Assembly: GCA_016702505.1 (NCBI GenBank)
Contig: JADJDU010000012.1
Coordinates: 1 to 64,000, forward strand
DNA length: 64,000 nucleotides
Origin: Microthrixaceae bacterium
GTDB taxonomy: Bacteria; Actinomycetota; Acidimicrobiia; Acidimicrobiales; Iamiaceae
Reading direction: 5' to 3'
Numbering within the stretch: the stretch's first letter is position 1; each line of letters begins with the position of its first letter. A model generated the notes under the pieces. The model was not told where the DNA came from. It saw only the letters and a list, made by a program, of their open reading frames with translations, and made no database searches. This document shows, piece after piece, positions 6,972 to 14,733 of the stretch. The translations under genes and the position numbers were made by a program.

Positions 6972-7343
6972 CTAGGCGTGACACGCTTCGCACACGGGAA
7001 GATCCTCCCATGAGCTAGGGTCCTCGCCCACCATCGTGGCCTGTTGGCCGCAATGGGCGCAGTCGGTAGCCTCCCATGTGATCCAGTAGGCAATGCCGAG
7101 GTCATGAGCCTCTGGTTCGCCATCGTCATCGACACTGAAGGCAACATCGTAGAACTCGGTTTCGCCATGTGATCTGCACAAGTTGAGATCTTCGGCAATC
7201 GCGCTCATGGCGTCGCCACGCTCGGGGTCGTCGGTGGATAGCTCATCCAGTAGCCAGGCCTTCGCATCCGCGAACGTAGCGAACATGGCGGGGCTGTCTG
7301 CCATCGGCAGAAAGCCAGGGATGTTAGATCCAGCGTAGAACAT
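6972..7343 (-). CDS. Unknown protein with C-terminal CxxC...CxxC zinc ribbon
   Basis: 123 residues; ATG 7343 after GAGGAG. N-terminal helical region and a C-terminal pair C-A-H-C-G plus C-E-A-C-H, typical of a zinc ribbon. The leader carries five tandem CCCCTA units (7357-7392) in place of the single CCCCTAC box found elsewhere. Confidence 0.6.
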   Translation of the reverse strand: MFYAGSNIPGFLPMADSPAMFATFADAKAWLLDELSTDDPERGDAMSAIAEDLNLCRSHGETEFYDVAFSVDDDGEPEAHDLGIAYWITWEATDCAHCGQQATMVGEDPSSWEDLPVCEACHA

Positions 7344-7356
7344 TGTCTTATCTCCT

Positions 7357-7392
7357 CTAGGGGTAGGGGTAGGGGTAGGGGTAGGGGTGGGG
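7357..7392. repeat. GGGGTA hexanucleotide tandem repeat
   Basis: About five GGGGTA units followed by GGGGTGGGGG in the leader of the 6972-7343 gene. On the mRNA this reads CCCCUA repeats directly before the ribosome site. Confidence 0.85.
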
Positions 7393-7402
7393 GTCGATTG
7401 AC

Positions 7403-7585
7403 CTAAAGGTCGACGCCCTCGTCAACAGGGACGTTCGCGGCGACCCATTCCGAAAGGTAACCATCGGCAACCTTTCGCGTAGTAGGTCCGATGGCATCCC
7501 AGAAACCATGATCGTCCGATCGGACAAACATCACATAGCGGCCTAGCGCACGCTCGGCGCGTACATGTGACGATGAGCACTCCAC
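7403..7585 (-). CDS. Unknown small protein
   Basis: 60 residues from GTG 7585, one frame away from the membrane protein gene that overlaps it. The composition (R-Y-V-M-F-V-R-S-D-D-H-G-F-W-D-A) looks more protein-like than the overlapping reading, so the membrane gene probably ends near here. An in-frame TGA lies directly before the GTG. Confidence 0.45.
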   Translation of the reverse strand: MECSSSHVRAERALGRYVMFVRSDDHGFWDAIGPTTRKVADGYLSEWVAANVPVDEGVDL

Positions 7586-7727
7586 TCATGAGACCACCAC
7601 AGATTCGCAGGGTGAGCCCTAGAGCCATGAGGAGACATCCGGTGAGGGTCAGCAGCATCCCCACGAGGGTGAGGATCGCGCTGGGCAGGAAGGTGATGGT
7701 GCGGAAGGTGATGCGGAGGAAGGTCAC
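7422..7727 (-). CDS. Small membrane protein (3' boundary uncertain)
   Basis: GTG 7727 overlaps the upstream stop. The first 50 residues form one or two transmembrane helices (runs of I, L, T, V, G). After about residue 50 the frame reads as Cys/Arg-rich sequence that overlaps the 7403-7585 gene. A lost or gained base near 7590 would end this protein at the TGA just before GTG 7585; as read it continues to 7422. Confidence 0.42.
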   Translation of the reverse strand: MTFLRITFRTITFLPSAILTLVGMLLTLTGCLLMALGLTLRICGGLMSGVLIVTCTRRACARPLCDVCPIGRSWFLGCHRTYYAKGCRWLPFGMGRRERPC

Positions 7728-7927
7728 TTGACTACCTCGCAATCACGGACTGGCCATGCGCCGAACCGATCGAGGATGTAGCACGGTACGTCGGTCCAGT
7801 GTTCGTGGGCGCCGAAGGTCCGGATGGTGTAGCCGGTCACAGATGCCGTGAGGGGCTTGCCGAGTACGGACGCGCGAACGACCGCGCCAATGGGCGCGGG
7901 GAACGTTGATCGGGGTGAAGTCGTCAT
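7724..7927 (-). CDS. First gene of the left arm, unknown
   Basis: 67 residues; ATG 7927. Beta-rich small protein without a known motif. It is the first leftward gene after the divergent control region. Confidence 0.52.
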   Translation of the reverse strand: MTTSPRSTFPAPIGAVVRASVLGKPLTASVTGYTIRTFGAHEHWTDVPCYILDRFGAWPVRDCEVVK

Positions 7928-7999
7928 GGCTCCAGTATCGGCCCATGAGCGATAGAACTGAAGCGATTCCTAGTGTGCGATATGTCACAAGACTAGGAC

Positions 8000-8029
8000 T
8001 TGACAAGTACCGCTAGGGTTTGATACACT
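8000..8029 (+). promoter_or_regulatory. Strong rightward promoter
   Basis: TTGACA, 18-bp spacer, TACACT, with TG one base before the -10 (extended -10). CTAGG motifs flank the -35 (7993 and 8013), which suggests the same regulator as the leftward promoters. The transcript would start with about 640 nt of apparently noncoding sequence before GTG 8675. Confidence 0.7.
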
Positions 8030-8610
8030 GGGGTTTACTCGCAAATCGGCCGGCGGGCTCGGTTCGCCGTAGCGCTCGCCATCTCGCCTCGGTCGCCGGT
8101 CAACTCGTATTGCAACTCAGCCGATGTTTACCAATGAAACATCGCTCCGCCGACCAGACCGAACCCCGGACGCGACTGGCCAACCACCAGGGAGGCCGCT
8201 CCGGCCCGAGAGTGGGTCTAGGGAAACCACCTGGCACCCTCGAAGGGCCAGACAAACCCAAGGGGACGCCGAGATGGGTGGCGCAGCCTCCCTCTGTCCG
8301 CCTCCCGCCCTTGCTCGTTCCTCGCTTGGGTCACCCTCACCATCGGGGTACCCCCGAAGCCAAGGGGACGCCGGTCACGTTAATCGCCTCTCCGCCGCGA
8401 TTTCAAGTCGGGATGGTGGACAACGATCTCGCCTCGATGTCAAGCGACCCTAATCCCTACCTATTTGGGGGGAAATGGGGGCTGACCTGCGGAAATGGGC
8501 CGTCGAAAACGGTGTTTACCAGGATGTATTGCATCTGGGGGTGGAGAACGGGGTGCATCGAGGGGGTCTGAGGGGTGCTGAGGGCGCTCGAGAACGTGAC
8601 CAACGCCACA

Positions 8611-8640
8611 TGGACGGATGGACCGAACATGTAGTACGGT
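8611..8640 (+). promoter_or_regulatory. Candidate promoter for the methyltransferase
   Basis: TGGACG, 18 bp, TACGGT. The GTAGTACGGT end is the same as in the tRNA promoter at 9973-10001, but the -35 is weak. An ACCCCTACA box and CTGGAGG follow. Confidence 0.45.
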
Positions 8641-8674
8641 TTGAGGACCACCCCTACACACCTGGAGGCCATCT

Positions 8675-9995
8675 GTGACCATCAACCGCTCCACTTACAT
8701 CGTCGGTGACGTGCGGGACTGCCTCGCCGCCACCCCGGATGGGTCCGTGGACCTCGTGATGACCTCGCCGCCGTTCCTGGCGTTGCGGTCCTATCTGCCA
8801 GCCGATCACCCGGACAAGCATCGCGAGATCGGGTCGGAGCCTGACCCGGCGACGTTCCTCGACACGTTGCTTGCGCTCACGGCCGAGTGGCGGCGGGTGC
8901 TGGCCCCGCACGGGTCGATCTGTGTGGAGCTCGGGGACACGTACAGCGGCTCAGGCAACGGCGATGATCCGACGTACCACCCCGACGGCGGCAACTGGTC
9001 GCGTCGCACCCCCGCCCGAGGCTGGCCCCTCCCGAAGTCTCTGTGCGGGATTCCGCACCTGTACCACCTGTCGCTCGCCTACGGGCGGAACCTGCTCACC
9101 GGCGAGGAGTCGCCCGCTGGGCGGTGGCGGGTGCGGAACGTGGTGGCGTGGTGCCGTCCGAACCCGCCGGTGGGTGCGTTGGGCGACAAGTTCCGACCCG
9201 CCACGAGCTACATGACGATCGCTACGCCGTACGGCAAGCGGTACTTCGACCTCGACGCGGTGCGGACGGCGCACAAGCACCCCGACGATGCGTCACGCGC
9301 TCGCACGGGGCACCGCGACGCGGGGAAGGTGGGCGGTGATGGTGCGTCCAACCCCAACGGTGCCCCGCCGCTCGACTACTGGGTGATCCCCACCGCCCCC
9401 TACAGCGGGGGGGGGGGGCGCCGGCCCCCCCGGCCCCCCCGGGGCCGGCCCCCCCCCCCCGCAGCGCGCCCCCGGCCCCCGCACGCCGAGGCCGCCCCCC
9501 CCCAGCCACTACGCCGTGTATCCCCCGGCGCTGTGTGAGCGGCCGATCAAGTCGATGGTCCCGGCGAAGGTGTGCACCGTGTGCGGGGCACCATCGGAAC
9601 GGATCACGTCGGAGCCGGAGTACGTGAGCACCACCGGCGGCAGAGTGGTCAACCACTTCGATGGGGACCGCAAGGGGGAAAGCGTGAACGCGTGGGAGGT
9701 CGACGGCGGCAACCCCGGGCACGTCGTGCGCTCCACCACCACCATCGGCTGGTCGGAGTGCGAGTGCCCCGACGACGGCACCAAGTGGCGCCCCGGCGTC
9801 GTCCTCGACCCGTTCGCCGGCTCCGGCACCACCCTCATGGTGGCGAATGAGTTGGAGCGAGATGCCGTCGGATTCGACATCGACGCCCGCAACGCCACCC
9901 TGGCGCGGCAACGGGTGGACAAGTTCATGTTCGCGGACTTCGAGGTCTACCCGCTGTCCCTGCTTGGGCTCCTTGCACCCCAAATCCGCCTGTAG
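8675..9995 (+). CDS. DNA methyltransferase (N4-cytosine/N6-adenine type), interrupted by a G/C block
   Basis: GTG 8675 after CTGGAGG. The first 244 residues contain the catalytic T-S-P-P-F motif (about residue 30), and the C-terminal part from about 9507 has the SAM-binding D-P-F-A-G-S-G-T-T motif. S-P-P-F is typical of N4-cytosine enzymes of the beta class, while N6-adenine enzymes usually carry D-P-P-Y. The two halves are in different frames, separated at about 9404-9503 by a block of long G and C runs. The text jumps from T-A-P-Y-S-G into the block and resumes at H-Y-A-V-Y-P-P-A-L-C; related enzymes normally join these directly. A four-cysteine site (C-T-V-C, C-E-C) lies in the C-terminal half. 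The real gene is probably intact and about 410 residues long. Confidence 0.8.
9404..9503. other. G/C homopolymer block, likely assembly artefact
   Basis: About 100 bp made almost only of runs of G and C, with essentially no A or T. It lies exactly where a conserved methyltransferase segment should be continuous and shifts the frame. No other part of the window has this composition. Confidence 0.8.
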
Positions 9996-10001
9996 TACGG
10001 T
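9973..10001 (+). promoter_or_regulatory. Promoter for the tRNA gene
   Basis: TTGCAC, 17 bp, TACGGT, overlapping the end of the methyltransferase gene and about 85 bp before the tRNA. Confidence 0.62.
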
Positions 10002-10086
10002 TTCGCCATGCGCTCCACCCAGGTCCCACCTACCCCGCGATGGCGGGGCTGACGGTCTGACGGGCCGTAACACCCCGTGCATTCTC

Positions 10087-10157
10087 CGGGGTGTGGTGTA
10101 ACGGCTGCACGGGCGGTTCGGGACCGTCTGGCGAGGGTTTGACTCCCTCCACCCCGA
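10087..10157 (+). tRNA. tRNA-Pro (anticodon CGG)
   Basis: 71 nt that fold as a cloverleaf: acceptor CGGGGTG pairs with CACCCCG; D-stem GTGT/GCAC; anticodon stem GGCGG/CCGTC around loop TTCGGGA (anticodon CGG, reads CCG); T-stem GAGGG/CCCTC with loop TTTGACT; discriminator A. The 3' end reads CCG, so CCA is not encoded exactly. The T-loop TTTGACT departs from the usual TTC start. The acceptor sequence and closing bases are typical of tRNA-Pro. CCG is common in this phage's genes. Confidence 0.85.
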
Positions 10158-10167
10158 CCGCCATCTC

Positions 10168-10196
10168 TTGCGTTCCAGCCCTACTTGCATTACAGT
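10168..10196 (+). promoter_or_regulatory. Promoter, TTGCGT-N17-TACAGT
   Basis: A TGCAT precedes the -10 (TGCATTACAGT), a combination repeated at 10934, 12198 and 16200 in this arm. Leader: TTCCCTACCGAGGAG before ATG 10227. Confidence 0.68.
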
Positions 10197-10226
10197 GAGT
10201 GGCGTTCCCTACCGAGGAGATGCCAA

Positions 10227-10937
10227 ATGCTGGACCCGACTGCCGACGACTGCACCCCCTACGCCCGCTGGAGCGGCGAGTACCGAGCCCACGTCGCTCA
10301 GCGGCGCAAGCTCATGCGGTTCCTGCTGGAGAGCGCCTTCTTCGAGAGCCGCACCCTCCAGGGCGACTGGAAAGCCCTCACGGGGGAGAACGTGAACACC
10401 ATCCAGGAGGCCCAGCGCGCCGGGTTCCGAGGCCGGCCCTGGCTGACCGGGTACCACCAGCGCCTCACGCTCCCACCCCCACCCAAGCCCAAGCCCCTCC
10501 CCACCCCTCGCCCGGGGGTGAACCTGACCGACATCGCCGCCGTGCTCGGGATCACCCGTGAGCGGGTCCGTCAGCACGCCGAGCGCCCCTGCTTCCCCCA
10601 GCCGATCCCCTCCACCGTCGGAGAGCGTCACCGTCGGTGGTTCCGGGCCGACATCGAGCGGTACTACCGCGAGTGCGGCGAGGTGTTCACCGCCTACCGG
10701 GCCGCAGGTGCAGTCTCGCGCCGGGGGCAGATCCTCAAGTCCCCGCCGACCAACCCCCACCGCAAGAACGGCCGCATCAAGTTCACCCTCGGCATCCCCA
10801 ACCCCGACCGGCCCGGCAAGCGTCGGGAGTTCCGCATCGACATCCCCAACGACACCACTCGCGACGACCTCGCCGGGCTGATGACCGAGATCGAGTCTCG
10901 TCTGCTGACCCCCAGCGACATCGGCGCTCCTTCTTGA
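10227..10937 (+). CDS. Helix-turn-helix DNA-binding protein
   Basis: 236 residues; ATG 10227 after CGAGGAG. N-terminal helical region, a proline/lysine linker (about residues 90-105), then a clear helix-turn-helix: L-T-D-I-A-A-V-L-G-I-T-R-E-R-V-R-Q-H. The C-terminal third is basic and beta-rich with R-R-E-F-R-I-D-I. It is a single gene between two promoters of the same type and so could be an early regulator. The target is unknown. Confidence 0.65.
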   Translation: MLDPTADDCTPYARWSGEYRAHVAQRRKLMRFLLESAFFESRTLQGDWKALTGENVNTIQEAQRAGFRGRPWLTGYHQRLTLPPPPKPKPLPTPRPGVNLTDIAAVLGITRERVRQHAERPCFPQPIPSTVGERHRRWFRADIERYYRECGEVFTAYRAAGAVSRRGQILKSPPTNPHRKNGRIKFTLGIPNPDRPGKRREFRIDIPNDTTRDDLAGLMTEIESRLLTPSDIGAPS

Positions 10938-10962
10938 CCCCTACCTGAACTTGCATTACGAT
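10934..10962 (+). promoter_or_regulatory. Promoter, TTGACC-N17-TACGAT
   Basis: Overlaps the stop of the preceding gene. TTGCAT lies before the -10. Leader: TCCCTACCCCAAGGAGG before ATG 10994. Confidence 0.72.
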
Positions 10963-10993
10963 GAGGGCGTTCCCTACCCCAAGGAGGCCCCCC

Positions 10994-11332
10994 ATGTCCG
11001 ACCCCAACGAATACCTCCGCCGCCCCTGCGCCTCGGCCGACCTGCTCACCGAGCACGCCAAGGAGTACGAGGGCTCCGGCCTCAAGCCCCATGTCGACAG
11101 CGTGGTCGACCAGATCCTCGCTGACGGCCTGAACCTCTCGGTGGACTCCATCGCCGGGTTCATGATGGCCGTCGGACTCATCGGCTCCATTGACGACGAA
11201 CTGTGCGAGCTGGACCCGATCCGCAAGGTCTCCCGTGCCGTAGGGGCCGCCGCGATGGAACCCCACGCCGTCGTCACCGCCGTCGGTTCGGAGCTGGCCC
11301 GACGCTTCCTGGCCGGGGAGGATGCGGGCTGA
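10994..11332 (+). CDS. Unknown helical protein
   Basis: 112 residues; ATG 10994 after AAGGAGG. Alpha-helical throughout; acidic N-terminus, alanine-rich end. Coupled to the next gene by a TGATG overlap. No family recognised. Confidence 0.6.
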   Translation: MSDPNEYLRRPCASADLLTEHAKEYEGSGLKPHVDSVVDQILADGLNLSVDSIAGFMMAVGLIGSIDDELCELDPIRKVSRAVGAAAMEPHAVVTAVGSELARRFLAGEDAG

Positions 11333-11673
11333 TGCCGATCTTCTCCGTGACCGTCGATCGGCTGAGGACCCGCGAACCCACCGGCTACGAGCGCGGCTAC
11401 TTCCTCGCGAACCGGTACCCGCTCTCGGACCCCGAGGGCGCCAAGGAGATGCTGGACGGCCTCGGCCGGCGCATCGCCGCCGAACGAGCCAAGCACGGGC
11501 TCGCGGACCCCGATCCCGTGGACATCTCCGTGATCCGCGCCATCGTGCGGTCTATGCAGGGCTTCGAGGCCCACGAGTCCCACGCCGTGACCCGGGTGGT
11601 CGTCAGGGGCCGCACCTGCCTCCGGCGCGAGGGTGAGGATCTCTGGTCCTTCGCCGCCAGGGCGGTCAGGTGA
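11332..11673 (+). CDS. Unknown protein
   Basis: 113 residues; the ATG overlaps the preceding stop. Begins M-P-I-F-S-V-T-V-D-R-L-R; mixed alpha/beta with a basic end. No motif recognised. Confidence 0.58.
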   Translation: MPIFSVTVDRLRTREPTGYERGYFLANRYPLSDPEGAKEMLDGLGRRIAAERAKHGLADPDPVDISVIRAIVRSMQGFEAHESHAVTRVVVRGRTCLRREGEDLWSFAARAVR

Positions 11674-11752
11674 TCGCCATTCCCACCATTTCCCCCATTC
11701 CCGACCGGAATGGTCAGGAATCAGCCATGAACCCTGCCACCAAGGAGGCCAC

Positions 11753-12001
11753 ATGACCACCTGGAACCACCAAGTCCTGCTGACCGAGCACGACCTGTTC
11801 GGCCCCACCTACGACATCATCGAGGTGTTCTACAACCACGACGGGTCCGTCCGGGGCTACACCGCGGCGGACGTGCAGTCCTACGAGTCCCCTGACGAGC
11901 TTCGGGGGACCATCGAGGCCATGCTGACCGCCTTCGACCACCCGGTCCTCACCCGGACGCAGCTCGATGCGATCAACCGCCCCAAGACGAGCGCGTCGTG
12001 A
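11753..12001 (+). CDS. Unknown small protein
   Basis: 82 residues; ATG 11753 after AAGGAGG. Beta-rich N-terminal half, helical C-terminal half. The 80-bp gap before it shows no clear promoter. Confidence 0.58.
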   Translation: MTTWNHQVLLTEHDLFGPTYDIIEVFYNHDGSVRGYTAADVQSYESPDELRGTIEAMLTAFDHPVLTRTQLDAINRPKTSAS

Positions 12002-12201
12002 CGGACAGCGACGACAGCCCGACGATGATGATGGGGTTCGCCCTCATGCACCTCATGGAGTCCGTGCGCTCCATCCCCGACGCGATGTCCTCCTACCGCG
12101 AGTCCTGCATGGAGGCTGGATTCTCGGAGGCGGCAGCCGAGCAGATGGCCGTCCAGCTTCACAGTTCCCTCATGGCAGGGATCAACCGCGAGAGTTCTTG
12201 A
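11998..12201 (+). CDS. Unknown small methionine-rich helical protein
   Basis: 67 residues from GTG 11998 (GTGA overlap). Ten methionines in a helical sequence. No family recognised. Confidence 0.52.
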   Translation: MTDSDDSPTMMMGFALMHLMESVRSIPDAMSSYRESCMEAGFSEAAAEQMAVQLHSSLMAGINRESS

Positions 12202-12226
12202 CCCCATCGCCAACATGCATTACAGT
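12198..12226 (+). promoter_or_regulatory. Promoter, TTGACC-N17-TACAGT
   Basis: The clearest member of the family, with ATGCAT before the -10. It overlaps the preceding stop. Leader: CAACCCCTACCCAGGAGG before ATG 12260. Confidence 0.75.
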
Positions 12227-12259
12227 CCATCCATCAACCCCTACCCAGGAGGCAAGCCC

Positions 12260-12562
12260 ATGCCCGACATCAAGTTCACCCTCGTCAACGAGATCCCCAA
12301 GCCCAAGCGGTTCATCAACCCTGGCGGCAAGTACGTCCCCCTGTTCGAGCACCTCCGGGCCAACCCCGGCGCCGTGGTGAAGATCGACAAGCACCACCCG
12401 ACCCTCGCCAGCAGGATCAAGCGCGGCGAGATGAGCGGCTGTGAAGCCGGGGAGTTCTTCGCGACGTGCCGCAACGTCAAGGACGGGAAGGCCGACATCT
12501 ACGTCACCTACGTCGGCCCCAAGCCCAACGAGGACTTCCACGAGCGGACGGTGGCGCTGTGA
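12260..12562 (+). CDS. Unknown small protein
   Basis: 100 residues; ATG 12260 after CCAGGAGG. Basic beta-rich protein. First of a coupled group with two further genes. No motif recognised. Confidence 0.6.
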   Translation: MPDIKFTLVNEIPKPKRFINPGGKYVPLFEHLRANPGAVVKIDKHHPTLASRIKRGEMSGCEAGEFFATCRNVKDGKADIYVTYVGPKPNEDFHERTVAL

Positions 12563-12891
12563 CCCGAGACACCAAGTTCGCCCTCGGCGGCGTCCTCATC
12601 GCCTCGGTCGCGTTCCTGCTCGGATTCGGGATCGCCACCGAGGACAACCCAGCCCCCAAGATCGCGGTGGCCAGGCCGGTCGGCTCACCCGCCGAGGTCT
12701 ACGTCCTCCAGTCGTTCTACGACGACCTCACCTTCGTGGACGGCGTGTTCTCGTCCCCCGACGAGGCCGAGGCGTGGATCGAGGACACCCACGGCTCCTT
12801 CGAGCGGTCTGGCCGGGATGGCATCTTCACCTACGAGGCGGGCGACTTCACCTACCTCGTCACCCCCTACGAGGTGGATGACCGTGGGTGA
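12559..12891 (+). CDS. Membrane-anchored small protein
   Basis: 110 residues from GTG 12559 (overlap with the preceding stop). One N-terminal transmembrane or signal-anchor segment (about residues 8-26), followed by an acidic soluble domain. No signal-peptidase site is evident. Function unknown. Confidence 0.58.
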   Translation: MTRDTKFALGGVLIASVAFLLGFGIATEDNPAPKIAVARPVGSPAEVYVLQSFYDDLTFVDGVFSSPDEAEAWIEDTHGSFERSGRDGIFTYEAGDFTYLVTPYEVDDRG

Positions 12892-13153
12892 CCCGATCAG
12901 CGTCTACATGGATGCCGGCCCGAAGGACTCGGGCTACCTGTGGGCCGTGGCCCAAGCGGCCTGCGACTTCATCGGCTTCGACTTCGTGAAGATGCTCGAC
13001 CTCACCCTCACCGACGGCCCGTGGCCCAAGGACGAGCGCGTGGAGTCCGTGTCGCTCGCCTTCGGCCCGCCGATCCTGCACGAGCTTCGGCTGATCCTTA
13101 TGTTCATCGAGGACACGAAGAAGGAAGCGGCCCGCAAGGCCAATACCGCGTGA
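12878..13153 (+). CDS. Unknown small protein
   Basis: 91 residues if ATG 12878 is used (GAGGTGG just before it); GTG 12884 is the alternative. Overlaps the preceding gene by 14 bases. Helical, with a hydrophobic middle; no family recognised. Confidence 0.52.
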   Translation: MTVGDPISVYMDAGPKDSGYLWAVAQAACDFIGFDFVKMLDLTLTDGPWPKDERVESVSLAFGPPILHELRLILMFIEDTKKEAARKANTA

Positions 13154-13213
13154 TCGACGGACACGGAGCCGAGTCGTGACCTGCTGGACCTTCACCATCG
13201 ACTGGCTCGCGAC

Positions 13214-13759
13214 GTGAGGGGGAAGGATCATGGCCGAGGCCCCTGCACGATTGAGGGGTGTGACCGTTGGGCATGGGCGCGTGGCTGGTGTCATGCCCAC
13301 TACCACCGCTGGAAGAAGTACGGAGACCCGTCAGGCGTCCGCCCCTCGCGGGCAGAATGGTTCTGGACCAGGGTGGACAAGAGTGGCCCGAATGGGTGCT
13401 GGGTGTGGTTGGGGACCAAGGACGGCAGTAAGGGGTACGGCAGGCTTCGCGGCACATCCTCACACCGCTACGCCTACGAAGCACTCCGCGGCCCGGTGCC
13501 GGACGGGCTCCAACTGGACCATTTGTGTCGGAACCGAATCTGCTGTAACCCCGACCACTTGGAACCTGTCACGGCCCGGGAGAACTGGATTCGAGGGTTC
13601 GCCCCCTCGGCCATCGCCATCAAGCAGGGGGCTTGCCTGCGCGGCCATCCGCGCAACGCTGAGAACACCTACGTCAGACCTGACGGTAACAACGTGTGCC
13701 GGGTCTGTGTCCGCCTGAACTACGCCAAGAGGCAGGCAGCGAAGAAGGACGCCGGATGA
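13214..13759 (+). CDS. Free-standing HNH endonuclease with N-terminal zinc finger
   Basis: 181 residues from GTG 13214. N-terminus: C-x4-C, then A-R-G-W-C-x2-H-Y, a small zinc finger. Middle: the HNH core L-D-H-L-C-R-N-R-I-C-C-N-P-D-H-L-E-P-V, as in HNH_3-type phage homing endonucleases. C-terminus: a further cysteine pair (C-L-R-G-H, C-R-V-C). Proteins like this cut DNA in related phages lacking the gene and spread it by repair. The N-terminal finger matches the HNH gene nested in the terminase intein. Confidence 0.82.
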   Translation: MRGKDHGRGPCTIEGCDRWAWARGWCHAHYHRWKKYGDPSGVRPSRAEWFWTRVDKSGPNGCWVWLGTKDGSKGYGRLRGTSSHRYAYEALRGPVPDGLQLDHLCRNRICCNPDHLEPVTARENWIRGFAPSAIAIKQGACLRGHPRNAENTYVRPDGNNVCRVCVRLNYAKRQAAKKDAG

Positions 13760-14136
13760 GCGGCGTCTACGTGTTCGACATCACACACCTGGGCCGACCA
13801 CACCTCGCCAACGCGGAGCGCAACGTCCACCACCACCAGTCGGCCAAGATCCGCAAGGCGTGGCGCGAGGCCGGCCTCCAGGGCTGCCGCATGGCGAAGG
13901 TCCCCAAGGGCCTCGACCGCATCGGCATCATGTTCCAGCCGATCTACCCCAAGGGTCCCCTCCCCGACCCCGACGCGATCCACCCGACCGCCAAGGGCAT
14001 CATCGACGGCATCGTGGACCACGGCGTCGTCCCCGACGACAACGGCACCCACGTCGCCTACGTCTGCTTCCTCGCACCCATCAAGGACCCGACCGCCAAG
14101 ACCGGCATCCGGGTCATCATCACCCACAAGGAGTGA
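13756..14136 (+). CDS. RusA-like Holliday-junction resolvase
   Basis: 126 residues; the ATG overlaps the preceding stop. The central part has the RusA layout: P-D-P-D-A-I-H-P-T-A-K-G-I-I-D-G, then D-D-N-G-T-H-V, with the closely spaced acidic residues that bind Mg2+ in RusA. RusA dimers cut four-way DNA junctions before packaging. The N-terminus (about residues 15-40) differs from classic RusA, so a divergent member is likely. Confidence 0.6.
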   Translation: MSGVYVFDITHLGRPHLANAERNVHHHQSAKIRKAWREAGLQGCRMAKVPKGLDRIGIMFQPIYPKGPLPDPDAIHPTAKGIIDGIVDHGVVPDDNGTHVAYVCFLAPIKDPTAKTGIRVIITHKE

Positions 14137-14139
14137 ACC

Positions 14140-14334
14140 GTGAAGCGCACCTTCCGCCGCCAGCGCGGCAACTGCCCCACCCGCAAGGCCAGGTACCGCT
14201 CCGAGTCTGAGGCCCGCACGGCCCTGAGCCACGCCCGCTCCCAGCGCCGCAACGGCCTGGAGCACCGCCAGGAGGCCCGCGTCTACTTCTGCGGCATGTG
14301 CTCGGGCTGGCACCTCACGTCCCGGGAGAAGTGA
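14140..14334 (+). CDS. Small basic protein
   Basis: 64 residues from GTG 14140. Very rich in arginine; C-G-M-C pair followed by W-H-L near the end, a pattern found in small phage zinc-binding proteins. Likely nucleic-acid binding. Confidence 0.55.
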   Translation: MKRTFRRQRGNCPTRKARYRSESEARTALSHARSQRRNGLEHRQEARVYFCGMCSGWHLTSREK

Positions 14335-14723
14335 TGCGAGCGAACCACCACAAGGTCCACGGCGAGGTGACCTGCGAAATCGGCCACGGCAACATCTCCC
14401 TCCACACGCCCTACGCCCGCGGCGACTACGACGGGAGGGTGGGCCTCCCGTGGGCCGTGCTCGCCACACTCCGCGTCGACTTCCACTTGAACGGCCAGCG
14501 CCAGCGATTCAAGGTGCTCAAGGCGCGGGTGCAGTTGGGCGAGGATGAGCCGGAGGAGCACGAGGTCTTGGCCGCGAAGGTGCGGGCGAGGCAGATGCTG
14601 GAGAACGAGCTGGTGGCCCACGGCGTCACCTCAGTATCGGCCTCAGACCTCGTGCTCACCGACTGCGGCCTGACGAACTGGCAGCCCGAGACGACGCCGG
14701 GCGTCGACTTGTGGCCGTTCTGA
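14334..14723 (+). CDS. Unknown protein
   Basis: 129 residues; ATG 14334 in a TGATG overlap. Beta-rich N-terminal half, then a helical part rich in E and V. No motif recognised. Confidence 0.58.
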   Translation: MRANHHKVHGEVTCEIGHGNISLHTPYARGDYDGRVGLPWAVLATLRVDFHLNGQRQRFKVLKARVQLGEDEPEEHEVLAAKVRARQMLENELVAHGVTSVSASDLVLTDCGLTNWQPETTPGVDLWPF

Positions 14724-14733
14724 TCGGGGACCC

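Larger units (their letters stand above)
7928..8674. other. Divergent control region, no convincing gene
   Basis: About 750 bp separating leftward from rightward genes. The left 100 bp are AT-richer, with CTAGG motifs near 7969, 7993 and 8013 and a strong rightward promoter. From 8030 to 8620 several frames are open but none has a ribosome site and protein-like composition. It contains a near-palindrome TCGGGG-TA-CCCC at about 8345 and two copies of CAAGGGGACGCC (8259 and 8361). A noncoding RNA or untranslated leader is possible. Confidence 0.5.

Noticed and set aside
8020..8571. Protein genes in the divergent control region
   Set aside because: Open frames exist but have no ribosome site, no protein-like composition and mutually overlapping frames, as expected by chance in GC-rich DNA.
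10020..10086. A second tRNA before tRNA-Pro
   Set aside because: The GGCGGGG and CCCCG stems do not form a cloverleaf with a T-loop.
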